A program made the translations under genes and the position numbers. 5,343 nucleotides of DNA, taken from assembly GCA_002309275.1 (NCBI GenBank), contig DBXL01000163.1, positions 2,120 to 7,462 on the forward strand. The letters run 5' to 3'. Source of the stretch: Ruminococcaceae bacterium UBA1213. GTDB lineage: Bacteria; Bacillota; Clostridia; Oscillospirales; Acutalibacteraceae. The notes below the pieces were generated by a model. It was not told the DNA's origin. It did no database searches and was given only the letters and a program-made list of their open reading frames with translations. The stretch's first letter is position 1. Every line of letters starts with the position of its first letter. Shown here piece after piece: positions 1 to 5,343 of the stretch.

Positions 1-1
1 A

Positions 2-862
2 AAGCCCGACAGTGCAGATATACTTGTAAAATTTGAGGGGCTGAATATAGGCGGCTCTATAAAGACAAGAACGGCTTACAATATGATAATCAATGCCGAA
101 AAAGAGGGCAAAATAAAGCCTGATACTATCATAGTCGAGCCAACGAGCGGTAATCAGGGAATAGGGCTTGCGTTGGTAGGTGCTGTAAAGGGCTATGAAA
201 CAATAATCATAATGCCCGACTCCGTTAGTGAAGAAAGAAGAAAGTTAGTTGAGCATTACGGTGCAAAGGTAATTTTGATACATGATGACGGAGATATAGG
301 AAAGTGCATACAGAAGTGCTTGGACACGGCACTTGAAATGCAAAAGAATGATGAAAGGGTATTTGTGCCGCAGCAGTTTGAAAACGAGAATAACACCTAT
401 GCACATAAATATTATACGGCATTGGAGATACTCGAACAGACCGCCTGCAAAATAGATGGATTTTGTTCTGGCATAGGCACAGGCGGAACGATTACAGGCA
501 TAGGCGAAACGCTTAAAAAACAATATCCCGATATAGAGATATGGGCGGTAGAGCCTGAACACGCTGCAATTCTGGCAGGCGGTACAGTTGGTACACATCT
601 GCAAATGGGTATCGGTGACGGCATTATTCCGACGATTTTAAACAGGAATATATATAATCATATTCATATCGTGACAGATGAAGACGCCATAAAAACGGCG
701 AAACAGTTAGCTGAATTAGAGGGCATTATGTGCGGCATATCAAGCGGTACAAACGTAGCGGCAGCAATAAAATTGGCTGAAAAGCTTGGAAAAGGCAAAA
801 CTGTTGTAACGATTTTACCCGACACCGCAGAAAGATATTTTTCAACACCGCTTTTCAATTAG
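2..862 (+). CDS. cysK: Cysteine synthase-family PLP enzyme (CysK/CBS family), 5' end outside window
   Basis: This is a fold-type II PLP enzyme, expected to make L-cysteine from O-acetylserine and sulfide in the cytosol. The reading frame is open from base 2, giving 286 visible residues. Family members are about 300-310 long, so roughly the first 20 residues are missing; the ATG at 83 is internal. Visible landmarks in order: the PLP-lysine loop GGSIKTR (Lys codon 62-64), the substrate loop TSGNQG (143-160), the phosphate-binding loop GTGGTITG (around 476-499), the EP.....GG segment, and GISSGTN (around 734-754), whose Ser normally contacts the PLP ring nitrogen. Two positions depart from the usual OASS consensus: GGS.KTR where GGS.KDR is typical, and SGNQG where SGNTG is typical. 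A specialised subfamily or a different nucleophile or acceptor is therefore possible. The fold assignment is secure; the exact substrate, and so the symbol, is less so. The gene is followed by its own terminator and appears independent of the proline genes downstream. Confidence 0.88.
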   Translation, partial: KPDSADILVKFEGLNIGGSIKTRTAYNMIINAEKEGKIKPDTIIVEPTSGNQGIGLALVGAVKGYETIIIMPDSVSEERRKLVEHYGAKVILIHDDGDIGKCIQKCLDTALEMQKNDERVFVPQQFENENNTYAHKYYTALEILEQTACKIDGFCSGIGTGGTITGIGETLKKQYPDIEIWAVEPEHAAILAGGTVGTHLQMGIGDGIIPTILNRNIYNHIHIVTDEDAIKTAKQLAELEGIMCGISSGTNVAAAIKLAEKLGKGKTVVTILPDTAERYFSTPLFN

Positions 863-889
863 CAATGAGCAATGAGCAATGTGCAATTA
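862..889 (+). repeat. Four tandem 7-bp units (gcaatga-like) at the cysK stop
   Basis: Starting at the last base of the TAG stop there are four consecutive heptamers: gcaatga, gcaatga, gcaatgt, gcaatta. The third and fourth units form the left arm of the terminator hairpin. The same word recurs inverted in the right arm (ttgcacattg, ttgctc), so the whole 862-918 segment is a small repeat-built palindrome. It may be a dispersed intergenic element or local slippage; the window alone cannot tell. Confidence 0.75.
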
Positions 890-914
890 TCTTTCTATTG
901 CACATTGTTTTTTT
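877..914 (+). terminator. Intrinsic terminator of the cysteine synthase gene
   Basis: A perfect 10-bp stem (caatgtgcaa, 877-886, pairing with ttgcacattg, 898-907) closes an 11-base loop and is followed directly by seven T residues (908-914). It begins 15 bases after the stop codon and 22 bases before the next -35 box, so it insulates the cysteine gene from the tRNA promoter. An alternative outer pairing, gagcaa (874-879) with ttgctc (913-918), would compete with it. Confidence 0.85.
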
Positions 915-935
915 GCTCAAAATTGAAAAAAATAC

Positions 936-964
936 TTGACAAATCTGTTTGATTGTAATATAAT
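936..964 (+). promoter_or_regulatory. Consensus sigma-70/sigma-A promoter of the tRNA-Pro / proline block
   Basis: The -35 box TTGACA (936-941) and the -10 box TATAAT (959-964) both match consensus exactly and are separated by the optimal 17 bases. Transcription should start around 971-972, leaving a leader of about 33 bases before the first tRNA at 1005. Perfect boxes are typical of strong, growth-rate-driven stable-RNA promoters. No comparable promoter is visible in the 24 bases between the second tRNA and the next coding region, so this one probably also serves the protein genes downstream. Confidence 0.9.
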
Positions 965-1004
965 ACATTGATGTAGGGTTCAAGAAAGTTGAATATGGTT
1001 ATTT

Positions 1005-1082
<78 letters not shown>

Positions 1083-1087
1083 TTTAT

Positions 1088-1160
1088 CGGGGTGTAGCGC
1101 AGTTGGTAGCGCGCCTGCTTTGGGAGCAGGATGTCGGGGGTTCAAGTCCCTTCACTCCGA
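1088..1160 (+). tRNA. tRNA-Pro (anticodon UGG)
   Basis: The acceptor stem cggggtg (1088-1094) pairs with cactccg (1153-1159) with one G-U pair; A1160 is the discriminator. The anticodon stem cctgc/gcagg encloses tttggga (1119-1125), giving anticodon TGG at 1121-1123, which reads CCA and, by wobble, other proline codons. The T arm is cgggg-gttcaag-type with the TTCAAGT loop. CCA is not encoded. The D loop is one base shorter than in its neighbour, and the two genes differ enough that they are not a recent exact duplication. Seven Ts (1161-1167) follow the discriminator directly. Confidence 0.97.
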
Positions 1161-1184
1161 TTTTTTTGTTATCCAAAAATAGAA
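1153..1184 (+). other. tRNA / mRNA junction with T-tract (processing site, possible attenuator)
   Basis: Between the discriminator of tRNA-Pro(UGG) and the probable start codon at 1185 there are only 24 bases, beginning with seven Ts and containing no recognisable promoter. If transcription continues from the tRNA promoter, tRNA 3' maturation (RNase Z type is expected when CCA is not encoded) would create the mRNA 5' end near 1161. The tRNA structure followed by a T-run could also act as a weak intrinsic terminator that sets the ratio of tRNA to mRNA. Both roles are inferred from layout only. Confidence 0.4.
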
Positions 1185-2567
1185 ATGTGGGTGATTTTTC
1201 TGAATTTTTTTGAACATCTGGACAAGGAATTTGCCAAGTCCAAGGAAGCTTTTTTATACACGATAAAGAGGCTGCCTGAATCAAAAATAATAGTTGTCAA
1301 TGTAGGTCTGAGCAGCCTTATGTATGACACGGGACTGTTTAACATAAGAAATTTGAGAAACTTTATTGCTGACATAGCGGAGCTTATCAATTCAGATTCC
1401 AAAAAACGTGTAGTTATTGTTGTTTCGGATTCTATCAGGAATACCAGACAACAATATTTTGCTTTACAAGGCATGAAACGTGGCAGAAAGGATTTTGACC
1501 TGAAAAATTCAAAGGAACATGAAAGTATCATGGAAACTCTCACAGCGGATTCCAGAGTCTATTCTGCATTGGTATCGGTTGTGCATAGTGATATAGTGAA
1601 CTTGTTTTATGACGGATTTTTGAATTATAATTTAAAGACCATAGGGTTTTCCATTTCGTCAAGCGGTGCAGACGTTGCAGGCGAGCTGAAAAGGGTTTTG
1701 AAGTCCATAGAGAATGTTGCATTCAAGCAAATGGACGACAGTACAAAAATTGATGCAATAAAAGATATTATCCATTCCAACAGGAATGTCACCCAGACAA
1801 AAGGGTTTAAAGTTGTCACGCAGAAAACTTCTGATACAATCAAAGGATTGTTCAAAGCCTATCCGAGAACCATTCCAATCATCATGGAGGAACTGCCGCA
1901 GAACTCTCTTTCTGATGAAGACAGTTTTGCTGCAAAGATAGCTTGTGCAATCAATGCAGATGTGATGGTGTCGATTTCAAGAAAGGGTATGCTTTATACA
2001 GTTGATCCGCTTGAAAACGGAAAGGCACTGCCTTTTTACTGCTATGATACAAGCAGGACTGCACCTTTTTCGGAGTCAAGGAAAAAAGATTTGGCACAGA
2101 AACTGAATGCTGCAAAGGCTGTGAACTGTCACAGCAGACCAATTCCCATGCTTTTGACGGCTTATAATTTTCCATATACTGTAAGCAATATGTTTTCAGG
2201 TGATAAAATTGATGATATATGTGCTCATGGAGAACTGCCGTATTTTACGACTTTTATTAATACAAGCAAGATAATGCGTTTTTCAAGTGATATATCTATT
2301 CCGATAGACAGAAGGCATATTGCAGGTACGATTGTTGTAGATAGGAAAGCGGCACAGGCTCTGAGAAATACAAGCAGTCTTTTGTCAGTGGGAATACTGG
2401 CTGTCAACGGCAATTTTGAAAAGAAAACAACGGTTGCGATAGTTGATGAAAACGGCAGTGAGATAGGTAAGGGAGTTACTGATTTCAGCAGTAAGGAACT
2501 GTTGCAGGCACTGGAAACACGTTCTTCAATAACGGTCATCAACCGCACAAAGATGAGAATAAATTGA
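1185..2567 (+). CDS. Degenerate glutamate 5-kinase paralogue: pseudokinase AAK domain plus C-terminal PUA domain
   Basis: The protein has about 460 residues from ATG 1185. The frame stays open upstream, but ATG 1131 lies inside the tRNA and is impossible. No strong Shine-Dalgarno sequence precedes 1185, so GTG 1191 is an alternative. Residues 34-86 follow the amino-acid-kinase N-terminus of ProB (KIIVVNVGLSSLMYDTG beside RIVIKIGTSSLTYSSG in the next gene). Residues 124-158 match its helical middle, 228-287 the nucleotide-binding half (SLSDEDSFAA, SRKGMLYTVDP), and 306-313 (KLNAAKAVN) its KLNAAVIAN. Residues 379-458 are a convincing PUA domain, like that at the end of E. coli ProB (AGTIVVDRKAAQAL, SLLSVGILAVNGNF, VDENGSEIGKGVTDFSS). 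Catalytic signatures are gone: the first Lys is Asn39, SSGA is SDSI (81-84), NEND is MEEL (234-237), GDNDTLSA is SDEDSFAA, and DIDG is RKGM. About 60 extra residues separate the two halves. The 460 codons are uninterrupted, so it is a maintained gene. The inferred role is a regulatory or structural partner of ProB; activity as a kinase is unlikely. Confidence 0.85.
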   Translation: MWVIFLNFFEHLDKEFAKSKEAFLYTIKRLPESKIIVVNVGLSSLMYDTGLFNIRNLRNFIADIAELINSDSKKRVVIVVSDSIRNTRQQYFALQGMKRGRKDFDLKNSKEHESIMETLTADSRVYSALVSVVHSDIVNLFYDGFLNYNLKTIGFSISSSGADVAGELKRVLKSIENVAFKQMDDSTKIDAIKDIIHSNRNVTQTKGFKVVTQKTSDTIKGLFKAYPRTIPIIMEELPQNSLSDEDSFAAKIACAINADVMVSISRKGMLYTVDPLENGKALPFYCYDTSRTAPFSESRKKDLAQKLNAAKAVNCHSRPIPMLLTAYNFPYTVSNMFSGDKIDDICAHGELPYFTTFINTSKIMRFSSDISIPIDRRHIAGTIVVDRKAAQALRNTSSLLSVGILAVNGNFEKKTTVAIVDENGSEIGKGVTDFSSKELLQALETRSSITVINRTKMRIN

Positions 2568-2568
2568 T

Positions 2569-3351
2569 ATGGATATGAAAAGAATTGTTATAAAAATAGG
2601 CACGTCATCACTTACATACAGTTCGGGACAGCTCAATTACAGACATATCGAAAATATGACGAATGTAATATGTGATATAAAGAATATGGGACATGAAATA
2701 GTGCTTGTATCATCGGGAGCGTCGGGTGTCGGCATGGGAAAGCTTGAGCTGAACAGAAAGCCTGATGAATCTGCCAAAAGACGTGCATTGGCGGCATCGG
2801 GGCAGAGCGGATTAATGGCGATGTATGAGAGCTTTTTTGGCAGGTACCATTGTAAAGTAGCCCAGATTTTGCTGACAAAATCCGTTATGACGGACAAGGA
2901 CAAAGCAGAAAGTATCACCCGTTCATTTGAGGAGATGTTCAATTACGGAGTATTGCCGATAGTGAATGAGAATGATGTCATAGCGTCTGACAATAAAAAT
3001 TCAGGTGATATGTTTGGTGATAATGATACGCTTTCAGCAAGTGTTGCGGCATTTATAAAGGCAGATGTGCTTGTGATATGGTCGGACATAGACGGACTTT
3101 ATACAAAAAATCCCCGTTCCAATCCCGATGCGGAGTTTATACCCGTTGTGCATGGAGTGACGGAGGAGATATATAAAATGGCAGGCGGTGCAGGCAGTAA
3201 AGTCGGCACAGGCGGTATGTTGACAAAGCTCAATGCCGCTGTAATAGCGAATAATGCAGGCGTTGATATGATTATTGCAAACAGCAGTAAGCCGGAGTTA
3301 TTGTATGACTTGGCAGAGGGGAAGCCTGTCGGCACTTTATTCAAAGCGTAA
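2569..3351 (+). CDS. proB: Glutamate 5-kinase, catalytic AAK domain only (no PUA)
   Basis: ProB phosphorylates the gamma-carboxyl of L-glutamate with ATP, the first committed and usually proline-inhibited step of proline synthesis. All family signatures are intact: KIGTSSLT (Lys9), VSSGA (47-51), ASGQSGLM (76-83), NENDVIA (133-139), GDNDTLSA (150-157), SDIDGLYT (172-179), GTGGM (213-217) and Lys220. The product has 260 residues and ends in VGTLFKA, exactly where the kinase domain ends; E. coli ProB continues for about 100 more residues into a PUA domain. PUA-less ProB proteins of this size exist in other Firmicutes. Here, however, the missing domain sits on the gene immediately upstream. The start ATG 2569 is one base after the upstream TGA, with a weak purine-rich agatgaga about 10 bases before it, which suggests translational coupling. 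ATG 2575 is an alternative start. proA and proC are not in the window. Confidence 0.96.
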   Translation: MDMKRIVIKIGTSSLTYSSGQLNYRHIENMTNVICDIKNMGHEIVLVSSGASGVGMGKLELNRKPDESAKRRALAASGQSGLMAMYESFFGRYHCKVAQILLTKSVMTDKDKAESITRSFEEMFNYGVLPIVNENDVIASDNKNSGDMFGDNDTLSASVAAFIKADVLVIWSDIDGLYTKNPRSNPDAEFIPVVHGVTEEIYKMAGGAGSKVGTGGMLTKLNAAVIANNAGVDMIIANSSKPELLYDLAEGKPVGTLFKA

Positions 3352-3356
3352 TTTTT

Positions 3357-3366
3357 GGAAAGGAAG
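3357..3366 (+). promoter_or_regulatory. Shine-Dalgarno site fixing the proS start
   Basis: The purine run ggaaaggaag lies 7 bases before ATG 3374. It is the strongest ribosome-binding site in the block. It shows that proS is initiated independently at 3374 and not at the earlier in-frame ATG 3275, which would overlap proB by 77 bases. Confidence 0.85.
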
Positions 3367-3373
3367 TTTATTT

Positions 3374-5104
3374 ATGAAGATTTCAGCAATGTTGGGACAG
3401 CGTTTCAAAGAAACGCCGGCAGAATGTAAAATAGACAGCCATATATTTATGATTCGTGGCGGATATATGAAAAGAGTGGGCGAGGGCATATATTCCCTTT
3501 TGCCGCCGGGATTGAGAATCGTAAAGAAAATTGAAAATATCATTCGTGAAGAGATGAATAAGATTGACGGACAGGAAGTTTTAATGCCTGTAACCATGCC
3601 TGCAACTCTTTGGAGAGAGTCAGGCAGATTTGAGAGTGTCGGTTCTGAGCTGCTGAGATTCAAGGACAGAGGCGGCGTTGACATGGTGCTTGGTATGACG
3701 CATGAGGAAGCAGTTGTACATCTTGCAAGACATACAGCGGAATCTTATATGAATTATCCTTTCATGGTATATCAGATACAGACAAAATTCCGTGATGAAC
3801 CCCGTTCAAGAGGCGGTCTTATCAGAGTAAGAGAGTTTACCATGAAAGATGCCTATTCTTTCCATACATCACAGGAGGATTTGGAAGTATATTATAAAAA
3901 GTGTCATAAGGCGTATGAAAGAATATTTGCCCGTGCAGGCGTGCCTGAGGTTATTTCTGTACAGTCAGACAGCGGCATGATGGGCGGTAAGATTGCACAT
4001 GAATTCATGCTTATTACTGACATTGGAGAAGACAGGCTTGTTGTATGTGATGAATGCGATTTCCGTTCTAACATGGAGGTTGCGGAGTGTATCGTTGAAG
4101 ATGTTGAAAGTGAAGTAAAAGAGCTTGAATGCGTGGAAACACCCCATTGCAAGACAATAGAGGATTTGTGCGAATTCCTTTCAATAAAGCCTGAACAGAC
4201 CTGCAAAGCAGTCATGTTCCTGAAGAAGAATTCTCTTGAGCCTGTTGTTGTATTTGTAAGGGGAGATTTGGAAGTAAATGAAACAAAAGTGCAGAATTAT
4301 CTGCATGAAGAAATTATTCCTGATGATAACAGCACGGATACAGGCATTTGCTATGGCTTTGTAGGTGCATTGAATTTGACTTTCAAGAAAAATGGTACAG
4401 TTTTGTTTGATAATTCTTTGAAAGGCATGAAAAGTATGGTATGCGGTGCCAATAAAGAGAATTATCACTATACAGGCGTTAATCTGGAAAGAGATTTGAA
4501 AGAGCCTGTTGAATACAATGATTTTGCAAAAGCGTATCAGGGCGGAATATGTCCATGTTGTGGAAAGAAGACAATAAGCCTTTGCAGAGGAATAGAAGTA
4601 GGAAATATATTCCAGCTTGGCACGAAATACACAAAGGCAATGGAAATGCAGTATATCGACAAAGACGGAAAGCCGCAATATCCCATTATGGGCTGTTATG
4701 GAATAGGAGTAGGCAGACTGGCAGCATCTGTATGTGAAGCAAAGCATGATGATAATGGACCGATATGGCCTATGTCAATCGCACCGTGGCAGGTGCATAT
4801 GTGTGCCATAAGACCTGATAATGAAGAAGTGGCAAAAGTTTCAAACGGTCTTTATGATACATTGCAGGATATGGGCATAGAAGTCATTTTTGACGACAGA
4901 AAAGTAAGTGCAGGTGTCATGTTTGCAGATGCTGATTTGTTGGGAGTGCCTGTAAGAGTTGTAATAAGCCCCAAAACAATAGCAAGGGGAGTTGTGGAAG
5001 TTTCATTCCGTGACAAGTCTTTCAAGGGTGATATAAGCCTTGAAAATGCGGCTGACGAGATAAAGAAGATAGTAAAAGAACAGCTTGCAAAGTTTGATAT
5101 ATAA
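3374..5104 (+). CDS. proS: Proline--tRNA ligase, bacterial type with INS editing domain
   Basis: ProS is a class II synthetase that activates proline with ATP and charges tRNA-Pro in the cytosol, here encoded in the same block as two of its tRNA substrates. The length of 576 residues from ATG 3374 matches bacterial-type enzymes (E. coli 572). Landmarks: motif 1 around residues 29-72, the proline-pocket segment GMTHEEAVV (107-115), motif 2 FRDEPRSRGGLIRVREF (139-155), the editing insertion at about 255-385, RGIEVGNIFQLGTKYT (405-420), motif 3 GCYGIGVGRL (440-449), and an anticodon-binding domain from about 473 (DDRKVSAGVMFADADLLG). In the editing domain Lys278, Asp346 and His365 align with E. 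coli K279, D350 and H369, so hydrolysis of Ala-tRNA-Pro is probably retained. The usual GP of the GPV(N/G)L segment is GA here (331-332). Cys pairs C225/C228 and C393/C396 flank the editing domain and could form a metal knuckle. It starts 22 bases after proB and is probably the last gene of the transcript. Confidence 0.97.
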   Translation: MKISAMLGQRFKETPAECKIDSHIFMIRGGYMKRVGEGIYSLLPPGLRIVKKIENIIREEMNKIDGQEVLMPVTMPATLWRESGRFESVGSELLRFKDRGGVDMVLGMTHEEAVVHLARHTAESYMNYPFMVYQIQTKFRDEPRSRGGLIRVREFTMKDAYSFHTSQEDLEVYYKKCHKAYERIFARAGVPEVISVQSDSGMMGGKIAHEFMLITDIGEDRLVVCDECDFRSNMEVAECIVEDVESEVKELECVETPHCKTIEDLCEFLSIKPEQTCKAVMFLKKNSLEPVVVFVRGDLEVNETKVQNYLHEEIIPDDNSTDTGICYGFVGALNLTFKKNGTVLFDNSLKGMKSMVCGANKENYHYTGVNLERDLKEPVEYNDFAKAYQGGICPCCGKKTISLCRGIEVGNIFQLGTKYTKAMEMQYIDKDGKPQYPIMGCYGIGVGRLAASVCEAKHDDNGPIWPMSIAPWQVHMCAIRPDNEEVAKVSNGLYDTLQDMGIEVIFDDRKVSAGVMFADADLLGVPVRVVISPKTIARGVVEVSFRDKSFKGDISLENAADEIKKIVKEQLAKFDI

Positions 5105-5146
5105 AAAATATGCCTGTCCGTCTGAGAGAGCGGACAGGCTTTTTTA
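5103..5146 (+). terminator. Bidirectional intrinsic terminator between proS and the minus-strand gene
   Basis: A perfect 9-bp GC-rich stem (gcctgtccg, 5112-5120, with cggacaggc, 5131-5139) encloses a 10-base loop. Six Ts (5140-5145) follow on the plus strand. On the other side a run of six As (5103-5108) provides the T-tract for minus-strand transcripts. It sits between two convergent stop codons (5102-5104 plus; 5149-5151 minus) and can end both transcripts. Confidence 0.93.
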
Positions 5147-5148
5147 TA

Positions 5149-5343
5149 TCAGTTTTTCCAGAATTCATGTACAGAATTCAAGACTTCTTCAACGGTGATG
5201 TTGAGTCCGTCATCAGCATTTGTAATGAAGATTTCTGCACAGAATACGGCATTCGGGTTTTCTATATTCAGGCGGATAATATTGGTCTGGTCGAGATTGG
5301 CAAATTCATCTTTGGTATAGCGGGAAATTTCAAGGAGTTTGTC
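5149..5343 (-). CDS. C-terminal 64 residues of an unidentified protein
   Basis: Read on the minus strand from the window edge, an uninterrupted frame gives 64 residues and ends at a TGA (complement of 5149-5151), three bases beyond the shared terminator hairpin's T-tract. The start lies outside the window. The fragment begins DKLLEISRYTKDEFANLDQT and ends VHEFWKN. It is mostly acidic and hydrophilic, with a stretch that looks like a beta strand (AVFCAEIFITN) and a C-terminal amphipathic helix, and it shows no signal peptide, membrane segment or motif that I recognise. A stop placed right beside a bidirectional terminator, together with convergent orientation, supports a real gene. No function is proposed. 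Confidence 0.7.
   Translation of the reverse strand, partial: DKLLEISRYTKDEFANLDQTNIIRLNIENPNAVFCAEIFITNADDGLNITVEEVLNSVHEFWKN

Noticed and set aside
245..604. 119-codon minus-strand frame inside the cysteine synthase gene
   Set aside because: It is antisense to conserved PLP-enzyme motifs, with no start signals and no family resemblance.
975..983. gggttcaag resembling a tRNA T-loop, possibly a tRNA relic
   Set aside because: No matching T-stem, anticodon arm or acceptor arm can be formed around it; a chance match in the leader.
965..1004. T-box or other riboswitch upstream of the proline genes
   Set aside because: The leader before the first tRNA is only about 33 bases, with no T-box-like conserved sequence and no room for a specifier stem; there is no leader between the tRNAs and the ORF either.
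1131..1184. N-terminal extension of the pseudokinase ORF starting at ATG 1131
   Set aside because: This ATG lies inside the T-arm side of tRNA-Pro(UGG) and the added residues are translated tRNA sequence; the first plausible start is ATG 1185.
1185..2567. The degenerate ProB paralogue as a decaying pseudogene
   Set aside because: The frame is open for 460 codons with no frameshift or stop, the PUA domain is well preserved and the next start is tightly coupled. Loss is confined to catalytic motifs, which fits a pseudoenzyme better than decay.
3275..3373. 33-residue N-terminal extension of ProS
   Set aside because: It overlaps the end of proB in another frame. ATG 3374 has a good ribosome-binding site at the right distance and begins a family-length protein.
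4181..4747. 188-codon open frame on the minus strand within proS
   Set aside because: It is antisense to strongly conserved ProS motifs, has cysteine- and tyrosine-rich low-plausibility content, and lacks a promoter or ribosome-binding site; it is a shadow frame.
5159..5180. Two copies of cagaattca 13 bases apart
   Set aside because: They lie inside the minus-strand coding region, are short, and have no flanking symmetry or extension; probably coincidence.

Overview
The window looks like chromosomal DNA of a low-to-moderate GC Gram-positive bacterium, most likely a gut- or rumen-type clostridium (Ruminococcus-like). That placement is inferred from the AT-rich codon use, the consensus sigma-A promoter, the T-tailed hairpin terminators, tRNA genes without encoded CCA, and the protein relationships. 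No marker in the window fixes the genus.

Layout from left to right. (1) Positions 2-862 hold the 3' part of a PLP-dependent cysteine synthase-family gene, which ends in a small tandem repeat and an intrinsic terminator. (2) A textbook TTGACA-N17-TATAAT promoter at 936-964 drives two adjacent proline tRNA genes, anticodons CGG and UGG. (3) Only 24 bases after the second tRNA comes an ORF of about 460 codons. By reading its motifs I assign it as a highly degenerate glutamate 5-kinase (ProB) paralogue that has lost most catalytic signatures but keeps a C-terminal PUA domain. (4) One base after its stop comes a normal-looking proB whose product is only 260 residues long and has no PUA domain. (5) 22 bases later comes proS, a full-length bacterial-type prolyl-tRNA synthetase with an editing domain. 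(6) A bidirectional terminator separates this block from the 3' end of an unidentified gene on the minus strand.

The unit from 936 to about 5145 is therefore devoted to proline: two tRNAs that carry it, the enzyme for the committed step of its synthesis, a likely pseudoenzyme partner of that enzyme, and the synthetase that charges the tRNAs. No second promoter or T-box leader is visible between the tRNAs and the coding genes, so the tRNAs may form the processed 5' part of the same transcript. The main point of interest is the tightly coupled pair of a ProB-like pseudokinase with PUA and a catalytic ProB without PUA. It suggests a hetero-oligomeric glutamate 5-kinase, or a proline- or RNA-sensing regulator, which as far as I know has not been described. 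This is inference from sequence only.
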